Source: Verrucomicrobiia bacterium | GTDB lineage: Bacteria; Verrucomicrobiota; Verrucomicrobiia; Limisphaerales; Palsa-1400 | DNA length: 5,922 nucleotides | NCBI GenBank assembly: GCA_025934545.1 | Contig: JAICXV010000169.1 | Coordinates: 1 to 5,922, forward strand | Reading direction: 5' to 3' | Part shown: in pieces, positions 1 to 5,922 of the stretch | Numbering within the stretch: position 1 is the first letter of the stretch | How the letters are laid out: each line of letters opens with the position of its first letter | The notes under the pieces: generated by a model | What the model was told of the DNA's origin: nothing | What the model saw: the letters and a program-made list of their open reading frames with translations, nothing else | The model's database searches: none | Program-made: the position numbers and the translations under genes

Positions 1-807
1 CCTATTGGCTCGTTCATATTCCTGGGTACTACCGGCGTTGGTAAAACGGAGCTGGCAAAGGCACTGGCAGAATTCCTGTTCAACGACGAGAACGCCATGG
101 TGCGGATTGATATGTCCGAGTACCAGGAGAGGCATTCTGTAAGTAGGCTAATAGGCGCCCCTCCGGGATATGTGGGTTACGAAGAAGGCGGGCAGTTGAG
201 TGAAGCGGTGCGGCGCCGGCCTTATAGCGTCGTGTTGTTCGATGAAATCGAAAAGGCGCACCAGGATGTTTTTAATATTTTGCTGCAGGTGCTCGACGAC
301 GGCCGGCTCACCGACGGTCAGGGACGCACAGTTGATTTCAAGAACACTATTATCATCATGACGAGCAATATCGGCTCGCCGATCATTCAGGATTTCTTTT
401 CGCCGGAAAAAAAGAAGAGTCCGACGGCGCACGCGGAGATGGAACAATTGGTCAAAGGAGAACTGCGCAAATATTTTCGGCCGGAGTTTTTGAATCGTGT
501 GGATGAGATTATTATTTTCCGCAGTCTCGATGAGGAGCAGTTGGAGAAGATTGTGGATATTCAATTGCGTGGCGTGGAAAAACGGCTGGCCGGTCAACGA
601 CTGATGTTGGACGTTGATTCCTCGGCAAAGAAGTTGATCGCGCGCGAAGGCTATGATCCCCAGTTTGGCGCGCGCCCGCTGAAGCGAACAATCCAGGAAC
701 AGTTACTAAATCCGCTGGCGGTGAAGTTGCTCGATGGAGAATTCAAGCCAGGCGACCGGGTGAAGGTGACGGCGGACGGGGATGTGCTCAAATTTAGTAA
801 GAAATAG
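1..807 (+). CDS. clpB: ATP-dependent disaggregase ClpB, C-terminal part (5' end outside window)
   Basis: ClpB is a cytoplasmic hexameric AAA+ unfoldase that threads aggregated proteins through its pore, working with DnaK/DnaJ/GrpE. The frame is open from base 1, and the 268 visible residues cover the second ATPase domain (D2) and the C-terminal domain. Counting from base 1, I see Walker A GTTGVGKT (9-16), pore-loop GYVGYEEGG (56-64, Y57), Walker B VVLFDE (77-82), sensor 1 TSN (121-123), arginine finger in FLNR (R166) and sensor 2 GAR (R225). The C-terminus [15 protein letters not shown] is ClpB-like. SNIGSPIIQ after sensor 1 and the DGQGRTVDF stretch favour ClpB over ClpC. ClpB is usually about 860 residues, so roughly 600 (N-domain, D1, coiled-coil middle domain) lie left of the window. 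One oddity is that the usual proline after the first Walker A glycine is threonine (T10). No frameshift is seen. The gene is followed by a long 3' region with two terminators. Confidence 0.96.
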   Translation, partial: PIGSFIFLGTTGVGKTELAKALAEFLFNDENAMVRIDMSEYQERHSVSRLIGAPPGYVGYEEGGQLSEAVRRRPYSVVLFDEIEKAHQDVFNILLQVLDDGRLTDGQGRTVDFKNTIIIMTSNIGSPIIQDFFSPEKKKSPTAHAEMEQLVKGELRKYFRPEFLNRVDEIIIFRSLDEEQLEKIVDIQLRGVEKRLAGQRLMLDVDSSAKKLIAREGYDPQFGARPLKRTIQEQLLNPLAVKLLDGEFKPGDRVKVTADGDVLKFSKK

Positions 808-809
808 AA

Positions 810-878
810 ATCCGCCTCGTCACCTCGGCGGCTACGAACGCGTTGTGCCAGACAAACACCGACACTCGGTGTGCGGAT
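810..878. repeat. GC-rich inverted-repeat element just after clpB
   Basis: This stretch starts three bases after the clpB stop and holds nested inverted repeats. CCGCC (812-816) pairs with GGCGG (827-831) around a 10-base loop. ACACCGA (856-862) pairs perfectly with TCGGTGT (866-872) around a 3-base loop. ATCCGC (810-815) can pair with GCGGAT (873-878), closing the whole block as an alternative to the first hairpin. The phrase TCCGCCTCGTCACCTCGGCG looks to me like a dispersed extragenic palindrome of verrucomicrobial genomes, but that is recollection, not a search. It could equally be the first stem of clpB's 3' untranslated region. Confidence 0.45.
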
Positions 879-924
879 CCTCTGACAGACTTTCCATGCC
901 TCATGCCTGAAATTGCTAACAAGA

Positions 925-976
925 CTCATTGCGCCTTAACTGGCGCGGTGAGAACGCATTGCCCTGAGTGGGGCAA
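925..976 (+). other. Two consecutive strong hairpins; candidate structured RNA or long clpB 3' UTR
   Basis: The first hairpin pairs CTCATTGCGCC (925-935) with GGCGCGGTGAG (942-952), an 11-bp stem with two G-U pairs and the loop TTAACT. The second pairs TTGCCC (959-964) with GGGCAA (971-976) around TGAGTG. The G-U pairs stay paired in plus-strand RNA but would be A-C mismatches in minus-strand RNA, which favours a plus-strand transcript. Together with the terminator hairpin at 983-1014, this gives three hairpins in a row ending in a U-tract, the general shape of a small RNA or a leader with expression platform. I do not recognise any riboswitch consensus (TPP, cobalamin, SAM, c-di-GMP, fluoride and guanidine were considered). 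No convincing promoter is seen. Confidence 0.35.
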
Positions 977-982
977 AACGTT

Positions 983-1021
983 ACTCTCCCTCGGGATGTC
1001 TCAAGAGGGAGAGTTCTTTTT
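983..1021 (+). terminator. Intrinsic terminator, 10-bp perfect stem plus U-tract
   Basis: ACTCTCCCTC (983-992) is perfectly complementary to GAGGGAGAGT (1005-1014), with a 12-base loop, followed by TCTTTTT (1015-1021). It reads on the plus strand and lies 175 bases after the clpB stop, so it probably ends clpB or a small RNA arising in the gap. Confidence 0.85.
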
Positions 1022-1049
1022 ACTTTAGTTTTTTTTGATTTCAAATTTC

Positions 1050-1080
1050 AGCCGTAACGACAGGTGCGGCTTTTTTGTTT
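1050..1080 (+). terminator. Second intrinsic terminator, 33 bases before the SGNH hydrolase start
   Basis: AGCCGTA (1050-1056) pairs with TGCGGCT (1065-1071), seven base pairs including one G-U, with an 8-base loop, and runs straight into TTTTTTGTTT (1071-1080). It stands directly behind the terminator ending at 1021. It is either a back-up terminator for clpB read-through or an attenuator in the leader of the following hydrolase gene. Only 32 bases remain between it and that gene's ATG, little room for a separate promoter. Confidence 0.78.
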
Positions 1081-1092
1081 GTCGAACGGGTT

Positions 1093-1111
1093 ATCTTCGG
1101 AAAATCTTCGG
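1093..1111. promoter_or_regulatory. 8-bp direct repeat one helical turn apart, just before the hydrolase ATG
   Basis: ATCTTCGG occurs at 1093-1100 and again at 1104-1111, an 11-bp period that puts both copies on the same face of the helix, ending one base before the ATG at 1113. Such spacing suits a regulator half-site pair, but this may be chance. There is no clear Shine-Dalgarno sequence and no convincing -35/-10 pair in this stretch. Confidence 0.2.
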
Positions 1112-1112
1112 C

Positions 1113-2192
1113 ATGTTCAAAGTTACCGCCGCTGTTCTCCTGTGTGCATTTGTTGCAAGCGCTGCCGATACGGCGCCGTCAAAAAATTTGGTCTGGCGCG
1201 ATGCGCGGACGCTGACGCTGGAAGGCCGAGGTTGGGCGAACACTTTCCAATATTTTGATCGCTTGCCGAAAACCGCCAAGGGCGTTGTGCGCGGTCCGGT
1301 CTGGAGTTTGTCGCAAGATTCAGCAGGAATGGCGATTCGTTTTGTCAGCGACTCGCCGGAAATTTCCGCGCGATGGATTTTGCGCAAAAGCGAATTGGCG
1401 ATGGCGCATATGCCGGCCAGCGGCGTCAGTGGGTTGGATCTTTACGCGAAAGAACGCGGCAAATGGCTTTGGGTTGGCGCTGCCCGTCCGCGACAAGTGA
1501 CTAACGAAACAGCAGTGACGCACGGCCTCAAAGCGGTTTCGCGCGAGTATATTTTGTATCTGCCGCTCTATAACGGGGTCGAGTCGCTGCAGATCGGCGT
1601 GATGTCGAACAGCACCTGCGAAGCCGCGCCGGTGCGTGCGCAAAAACCAATCGTGTTTTACGGCACGTCGATTTTGCAAGGCGGATGCGCGTCGCGACCG
1701 GGCATGGCGTATCCGACGATTCTCGGGCGTTGGCTCGATTGGCCGACGATCAACTTGGGCTTTTCAGGAAATGCGTGGTCGGAACCGGAATTGGCCGATT
1801 TACTCGCGCAACTCGACCCGCAAGTTTATGTCCTTGATCCGTTGCCGAACATGACGGCCGAAAAAGTGCAGGAGCGGATGGAGCCGTTTGTGAAAACGTT
1901 GTGCGCGGCGCATCCGAAAACGCCAATCGTGCTCGTGGAAAATGTAGAATATTGCGATGGACCTTTTGTGGAAGTTCGTCGTGAGAAATACGTGAAGTGC
2001 AACGCCGCTCTGCAGACCGCTTACAAAAATCTGAAACGCGCCGGACTGAAAAATATTTATTATGTGCCGGCAAACAATTTGCTGGGCCACGACGGCGAAG
2101 CAACGGTCGACGGGACGCATCCGACCGATTTGGGATTCGAGCGCATGGCCGAAACGATGCAACCAATTTTGCGAAAAGCTTTGCATCGGTAG
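1113..2192 (+). CDS. Secreted SGNH/GDSL-family hydrolase (GxDLY N-terminal domain plus esterase domain)
   Basis: This is a predicted exported serine esterase of 359 residues. The ATG at 1113 was chosen because it opens directly on a signal peptide: M-F-K, a hydrophobic core VTAAVLLCAFVA, then a likely cleavage after ASA (residue 17 or 18). The frame also allows a TTG at 1035, but that start lies before a terminator hairpin and spoils the signal. The N-terminal beta-rich domain carries SGLDLY (106-111), the GxDLY motif. The catalytic domain shows FYGTSILQGG with nucleophile S186, NLGFSG with oxyanion G216, LPNM with N246, and DGTHPTDLGF with D333 and H336, so the catalytic residues look intact. 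The family (Lipase_GDSL_3 with its N-terminal partner domain) cleaves acyl esters, often on carbohydrates, but the substrate cannot be read from sequence. The cysteine in the signal lacks a lipobox, so a soluble periplasmic or secreted protein is more likely. The prepilin-like gene follows after 54 bases. Confidence 0.92.
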   Translation: MFKVTAAVLLCAFVASAADTAPSKNLVWRDARTLTLEGRGWANTFQYFDRLPKTAKGVVRGPVWSLSQDSAGMAIRFVSDSPEISARWILRKSELAMAHMPASGVSGLDLYAKERGKWLWVGAARPRQVTNETAVTHGLKAVSREYILYLPLYNGVESLQIGVMSNSTCEAAPVRAQKPIVFYGTSILQGGCASRPGMAYPTILGRWLDWPTINLGFSGNAWSEPELADLLAQLDPQVYVLDPLPNMTAEKVQERMEPFVKTLCAAHPKTPIVLVENVEYCDGPFVEVRREKYVKCNAALQTAYKNLKRAGLKNIYYVPANNLLGHDGEATVDGTHPTDLGFERMAETMQPILRKALHR

Positions 2193-2246
2193 TTCATTTG
2201 AATATTGGGCGGGCTCGGCAAGTCAGTCATACAGGCGCAGTGCTGT

Positions 2247-2897
2247 ATGAAAACAACGCGAATTTCGAAACGGGCATTTACATTAATTGAATTGCTGGTG
2301 GTCATTGCTATCATTGGAATTCTTGCGGCGATGTTGTTGCCGAGCCTCGCGAAAGCAAAAGAGCGCGCGATAACGATCAAATGCATTGGCAATTTGCGCC
2401 AGCTTGGGATGGCGCTGAATCTTTACGGCGATGACAACAATGGTTTGTTGCCGCAAGCCGGCGGGTCGATTCCCTGGACAAGCACGAATCCGACGGCATG
2501 GTTGCGCGCGACCGCCGACTATTACAAAAACACGAACGTCATTCATTGCGTGCCATTTTCCGAATTCTATAAACATTCGCCTTACAATTATTTTTTGGGC
2601 TCACGCGCAGCCTATATCGATGCCGGCAATCAAGATGCGCCCGTGTCGATGAAGAAAATCTTCCTGCCAGGCGAATATATTTTGTCGGGCGACGCCAATT
2701 GGGACTTCGAACAGTCGGACGCGGACCCCGATAATTACACGCAGGACACGCTGTTTTGGAATCCGTCACCCGCGCATAACCACAAGGTGAACATTTTATT
2801 CGCCGACAATCACGCCGGCACCTTTTCGGCGTTCAAGTCAAACGAGATGACGTTCTCCTACACGCAACCGGGGATCGACTTCGCATCGGTGCATTGA
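2247..2897 (+). CDS. Type II secretion/prepilin-like protein with N-terminal methylation motif
   Basis: This 216-residue pseudopilin-like protein is probably processed by prepilin peptidase and anchored in, or assembled from, the inner membrane. The ATG at 2247 was chosen over an in-frame TTG at 2205 because it gives a short basic leader (KTTRISKR) before the cleavage motif A10/F-T-L-I-E, with E15 as the conserved Glu5 of the mature protein. A hydrophobic helix follows ([16 protein letters not shown], 16-31), then the [10 protein letters not shown] segment, C46 and [16 protein letters not shown] (49-64). The C-terminal region has H177 and H179 before NILFADNH (182-189), a version of the family's H-x(n)-DG motif in which Gly is Asn188. 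The leader residue before cleavage is Ala rather than Gly, which I recall as common in Verrucomicrobiota. Such proteins are highly multiplied in these genomes and their individual roles are mostly unknown. It lies 54 bases after the hydrolase with no terminator between, so co-transcription is likely. Confidence 0.9.
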   Translation: MKTTRISKRAFTLIELLVVIAIIGILAAMLLPSLAKAKERAITIKCIGNLRQLGMALNLYGDDNNGLLPQAGGSIPWTSTNPTAWLRATADYYKNTNVIHCVPFSEFYKHSPYNYFLGSRAAYIDAGNQDAPVSMKKIFLPGEYILSGDANWDFEQSDADPDNYTQDTLFWNPSPAHNHKVNILFADNHAGTFSAFKSNEMTFSYTQPGIDFASVH

Positions 2898-2909
2898 TCA
2901 GGGATCGAC
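2871..2909. repeat. 9-bp direct repeat flanking back-to-back convergent stop codons
   Basis: GGGATCGAC occurs at 2871-2879 (inside the prepilin-like gene, encoding part of PGID) and again at 2901-2909 (inside the minus-strand gene, its final codons), a 30-base period. Between them, the plus-strand TGA (2895-2897) and the minus-strand TGA (2898-2900) form the palindrome TGATCA with no base between. I see no hairpin with a T-tract here, so neither transcript has an obvious terminator at its own end. Confidence 0.6.
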
Positions 2910-5900
2910 GCCGCTGTTGGCATAGTATTCGAGTTGCGGGAGTTGCGCGGGATTATACGCGGGGTCCTTTTGATCAACATTAAAACGGACCACCATTTGG
3001 TAGCTGGCGTGGATGCTGGTGATTCCGTCGAATTCGGGCAGGCGCAATTTCGCGTGGCCGCTTTTGTCGGTTTGCAGAGTGATTGTTTTCCCACCGATTT
3101 TCATCCGTTCGGCCAAAGGTTTGCTGTTCCATGAATCGTAACCGGCCGCGTCACGTGCGACATACCAGACCTGCACTTCTTTGTCGGCGAGCGGGGCATT
3201 GTCGGACGTCAACGAAATGGTAAACGAATTTAGAAAATTGTTTTTCGACGCGTCAAAATCGCGCGCAACCCACAACTTTGCATTGTGCACTTTGCGCAAG
3301 GTTTCAACGTCGAATGTTTGAATGCCAATGAATTGATCGCGACCGCCGATCGGATCATCCGCGCCGTGATGGCCGGCGCAAGCAACGCGCTCGTTTCCTA
3401 GGTATTGGATCCACGGCTGATACACATCCATGTTCTGCGGCGCGCCCTCAAGTGGTCGCCAGTTGAGGCCGAGGTCGGTTGACCAAAAATAAGTTCCGGG
3501 CCGCTGACAACCGATCAACGCATTGTCATCCGTTAAACAAACGGTTTCCGGCACTGTTCCCGATTGGACCCGTTCTAACGGGCCGGGCGTAAAATGATCG
3601 CCGTCGCGATAGACAAACTGGCGACCGGGATGCGCGAAAATGCTGTTGTTGATGAACAGCAGATTACCATCAGTCAGCTCGACGAAGTCGGTTTCGGAAA
3701 CGGTCTGACCACTGAGAATCGGCAACGGATTGGACCATGTTTTTCCCTCATCGCGAGAAAAGAACAGCATCATTTCCATGTCGCTGATCGTGTCGAGTTT
3801 GATGGCGGCGCGAACAGGATACTCGGTCCCCTCGCCCCAGCGGAACGCCCTGGCGGCGCACAGAACAATTGTTCCGTCGCGCAATGTTCGAAGGCGGTGT
3901 GGATACCACGCGAATCGATCACTCACAAACGGCGGCATCTTTACCCACGTTTTTCCGTCGTCGCTGGATTGATAAAAAATTTGGTTTGGTTTGACCGAGC
4001 GATCCTGGGAGTAGCAGGCCCAGACGAAACGAAGCAGCCGGCCGTCCGTGGTCCGCGCCTGGGCGAAGGAACCACCGCTCTCACTAACGTTTTCGCGTGA
4101 AATGACCCTCCAGGAATTCATGTTGTCATCGGATTGCAACAGGACCAGTTGTTTGAGGAATTTTGTTTGGTCATAGCCGCGCGGCAAACTCATCTCGTAA
4201 ATCCACTCTTTCGGAGGTCGAGCCGGCGGCTTTTCGGGCGTGAGAACTTCTTCGCAGCCCACGTACCATTGACCATGTTCGCCCGGGAAAAACGAAGCCC
4301 ACGACGTGTAGCTGGGATGTTGAGCGGATTGATAAATTTTTCGCGATTGAAAATTTGTCGCGCGAACGGCGGGAATGTTTGCGGCAGCTTTGCTCGTCAG
4401 ATCGCGGACCTTCGCGAGAAGCGGGCGATAAACATATTCGTTCATGGTAGCGATTGCGCCTTTATCAGAACGATCGCGCGCGACTTCCGCATAATTGGTC
4501 AGAGCGCTCTTGACCAAATTCAACGCGCGCGACGCTTCGCTTAACGCCCCCGACGCATTGTGTTTGGATTCAAAAGTCGCCGCCGCACGAACGGCTGCAA
4601 TGGCGTTCATGTAATCGATTCCGAATTTCAATCTACCGATCCAGTATTCGATGTATGCGTTGTGGCCACCGGTTTCTTTGAGCGCTCTTTCTGCGGCGTC
4701 CAAAGCATTTTGATAATTGGTCGTGACAGGTTGCAGTTTCGCGGACATTGGTCCGGGCGCCCAATGTTTCATTAACATCGTCGGCGATGGAAACGTCAGG
4801 CCGAGGCCGTTCCATTCCAACGTGCGTGTGGCGTTCTGGACGCTTTTGAAAACTTGTAACATGTCGTTTACAGCGGCCGCGCCAGACGTGTGAGTGATTT
4901 GATCTCGTGCGATTTGTTCGGGCGTCGTGTTTGTATCCCAGGCCGCGCGCGACAAATAGGCAACGCACGAATCGTGATCGCCAATCAGCCAATAGCGTGT
5001 GGAAAAGCCAGCCCAGCCGAGTTGCGAGATTTCTTTCGTCAGATCAGCCAATGAATCGGTGGCAAGTTGCGGGAGTACGCCAACGTTATCGTCGTGTAGC
5101 GTGTATATGAGAACTGAAGGAATTTGCCGCGCCGGAATCTGCTTGAGCGCATCGCGGCGGGCGAGCACGCGTGAGGGAGTGTAATCCACGAAGTTCAACG
5201 TTTCACAGCCGGGTGGCAAAATTTTCGGCAGGAGGGAATACAATTCTTCCGCAACGGAACTGATAATCAGCTTCTGTTGATTCAGCCCCGTTTTCGCGAG
5301 CACTTTGTCGAAAAAATAAAGTGCGACGATGTCAGCCTTTACCTCCTGCACCGCGCGCTCCGGTCCACCGGGATAATTTTTGCGATTGCGGGCCGCATCT
5401 AAAACTTTATCGCACGAGGTGACAGAGGAGAGATGATATTTTTCATCCAATGCGTTCCAGGCGCGTTGATATTGATGCGTCCATTCGCGCCATTCGGGGA
5501 GGTCGAGCGCAACATAATCAAGATCGGGATAGGTCTTGAGGGTGGTTTGCAAAACGGTTTCGGCTAGTTCAGTGAGGACAGGGTCATCAACATCGGCGTC
5601 GGCGCCGGGGCCGATGGTCGGCGTGCCCACCATGTCCACCGGATGCAGATGGGCGAGCGCCGGCTTAAATTCTTTCGGGAATTCCGTCAGACTGGCCGAC
5701 AGCACACATTCCATTCCGCGACTGTGGGCATAGGCGATGAGCGAGTGGATATGTTTAATGCCCGCTTCTGTTAATCGCGCGGGATTGTTCGTCGATGGAA
5801 GGTCCGGGTTCCAGAATTCTTTTTCTTTGCCGAAGAGAGAGCGACCGATCATGTCGTCGGTGATTGGAAAATGATTGCCGAAAAATAACGTGCCGGACGT

Positions 5901-5922
5901 TTGCTTAATGCCCTTGTATTCC
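2898..5922 (-). CDS. Large multidomain protein: barrel-like glycosidase region, helical region, Asp-box beta-propeller, C-terminal beta-sandwich (5' end outside window)
   Basis: This is a probable exported carbohydrate-active protein; activity and substrate are unknown. The frame is open to the right edge with 1,007 residues visible. The in-frame ATG at 5852 is unlikely to be the start, because coding-like sequence (GTLFFGNHFPITDD) continues upstream and no signal peptide follows it. Counting from that ATG, residues 30-310 alternate strands and helices like a (beta/alpha) barrel: MECVLS (47-52), VDMVGTP (72-78), YVALDLPEW (113-121), KLIISSVAEEL (194-204), SVLIYTLHDD (246-255) and GFSTRYWLIGDHD (282-294). 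E120, E202 and E203 are possible catalytic acids. Residues 375-490 are helical. Residues 515-860 resemble a sialidase/BNR propeller with Asp-boxes SSDDGKTW (629-636), SRDEGKTW (699-706), STDLGLNW (791-798) and a degenerate one at 574-581. Residues 875-978 look like an Ig-type beta-sandwich. The classic sialidase R-I-P motif is not seen, so the propeller may bind rather than cleave. Its stop abuts the prepilin-like gene's stop. Confidence 0.82.
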   Translation of the reverse strand, partial: EYKGIKQTSGTLFFGNHFPITDDMIGRSLFGKEKEFWNPDLPSTNNPARLTEAGIKHIHSLIAYAHSRGMECVLSASLTEFPKEFKPALAHLHPVDMVGTPTIGPGADADVDDPVLTELAETVLQTTLKTYPDLDYVALDLPEWREWTHQYQRAWNALDEKYHLSSVTSCDKVLDAARNRKNYPGGPERAVQEVKADIVALYFFDKVLAKTGLNQQKLIISSVAEELYSLLPKILPPGCETLNFVDYTPSRVLARRDALKQIPARQIPSVLIYTLHDDNVGVLPQLATDSLADLTKEISQLGWAGFSTRYWLIGDHDSCVAYLSRAAWDTNTTPEQIARDQITHTSGAAAVNDMLQVFKSVQNATRTLEWNGLGLTFPSPTMLMKHWAPGPMSAKLQPVTTNYQNALDAAERALKETGGHNAYIEYWIGRLKFGIDYMNAIAAVRAAATFESKHNASGALSEASRALNLVKSALTNYAEVARDRSDKGAIATMNEYVYRPLLAKVRDLTSKAAANIPAVRATNFQSRKIYQSAQHPSYTSWASFFPGEHGQWYVGCEEVLTPEKPPARPPKEWIYEMSLPRGYDQTKFLKQLVLLQSDDNMNSWRVISRENVSESGGSFAQARTTDGRLLRFVWACYSQDRSVKPNQIFYQSSDDGKTWVKMPPFVSDRFAWYPHRLRTLRDGTIVLCAARAFRWGEGTEYPVRAAIKLDTISDMEMMLFFSRDEGKTWSNPLPILSGQTVSETDFVELTDGNLLFINNSIFAHPGRQFVYRDGDHFTPGPLERVQSGTVPETVCLTDDNALIGCQRPGTYFWSTDLGLNWRPLEGAPQNMDVYQPWIQYLGNERVACAGHHGADDPIGGRDQFIGIQTFDVETLRKVHNAKLWVARDFDASKNNFLNSFTISLTSDNAPLADKEVQVWYVARDAAGYDSWNSKPLAERMKIGGKTITLQTDKSGHAKLRLPEFDGITSIHASYQMVVRFNVDQKDPAYNPAQLPQLEYYANSGVDP

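Noticed and set aside
148..597. Minus-strand 149-codon open frame opposite clpB
   Set aside because: It is antisense to highly conserved AAA+ motifs, so it is a shadow of clpB codon usage.
913..941. Possible promoter TTGCTA, 17-base spacer, TTAACT
   Set aside because: The match to the sigma-70 consensus is weak, especially at -10, and the -10 lies in the loop of the 925-952 hairpin, so it may be chance.
843..1028. Plus-strand 61-codon open frame in the clpB-hydrolase gap
   Set aside because: It runs through three hairpins and a terminator, has no recognisable domain and no ribosome binding site, and its composition looks non-coding.
1035..1112. Upstream TTG start for the SGNH hydrolase, adding 26 residues
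   Set aside because: The extension spans the second terminator hairpin, is not protein-like, and would bury the clear signal peptide that begins at the ATG at 1113.
1113..1170. Possible lipoprotein signal in the hydrolase (LLCAF)
   Set aside because: The residue before the cysteine is Leu, not Gly/Ala/Ser, and a good signal peptidase I site (ASA) follows.
1750..2186. Two overlapping minus-strand frames of about 130 codons opposite the SGNH hydrolase
   Set aside because: They are antisense to catalytic motifs and their sequences are low-complexity and rich in Arg, His and Ser, typical of reverse-frame shadows.
2205..2246. Upstream TTG start for the prepilin-like protein
   Set aside because: The ATG at 2247 gives the normal short basic leader before A/FTLIE; the longer form adds an atypical stretch with two cysteines.
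2931..2947. Short direct repeat GAGTTGCG twice in 17 bases
   Set aside because: It simply encodes the repeated Gln-Leu dipeptides in AQLPQLEYY near the end of the large protein.
3594..4100. Plus-strand 168-codon open frame opposite the large gene
   Set aside because: It lies wholly antisense to the Asp-box propeller coding region, which has strong motif support. It has no recognisable domain and is a frame shadow.
5850..5852. ATG at 5852 as the start of the large minus-strand gene
   Set aside because: The frame continues without a stop to the window edge with plausible protein sequence, and no signal peptide follows this Met. The gene is best treated as 5'-truncated by the window.

Overview
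The window looks like chromosomal DNA from a Verrucomicrobiota-type bacterium (PVC superphylum). The best clue is a prepilin-like protein with an [11 protein letters not shown]-terminus, an [11 protein letters not shown] segment, a C-x-x-NLRQLG-x-x-L-x-x-Y-x-DDN block and a C-terminal LFADNH motif. This family is heavily expanded in Verrucomicrobiota, Lentisphaerota and Planctomycetota. The neighbouring GxDLY/SGNH esterase and the large Asp-box carbohydrate-active protein fit the same lineage. This assignment rests on family knowledge, not on a search.

Layout: (1) 1-807, plus strand: the C-terminal 268 residues of the disaggregase ClpB, cut by the left edge. (2) 808-1112: a gene-free stretch of about 305 bases packed with inverted repeats: a GC-rich hairpin repeat, two strong hairpins and two intrinsic terminators in tandem. 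(3) 1113-2192, plus strand: a secreted SGNH/GDSL hydrolase with its catalytic motifs visible. (4) 2247-2897, plus strand: a prepilin-like protein 54 bases downstream of the hydrolase and probably in the same transcript. (5) 2898-5922, minus strand: a very large protein, open to the right edge, with a likely (beta/alpha)-barrel glycosidase-like region, a helical region, a beta-propeller with Asp-boxes and a C-terminal beta-sandwich.

clpB is a housekeeping stress gene and is separated from the rest by the terminators. The esterase, the prepilin-like protein and the large Asp-box protein look like part of a surface or secreted polysaccharide-handling locus: the esterase could remove acyl groups and the large protein could bind or cleave glycans. 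That link is inferred from gene content. The prepilin-like gene and the large gene converge and their stop codons abut in the palindrome TGATCA, with no intergenic base and a 9-bp direct repeat on either side.

I see no CRISPR array, tRNA, rRNA, insertion sequence or defence genes. Nothing here is plainly a new system. The items most worth a second look are the structured intergenic region and the domain architecture of the large minus-strand protein.
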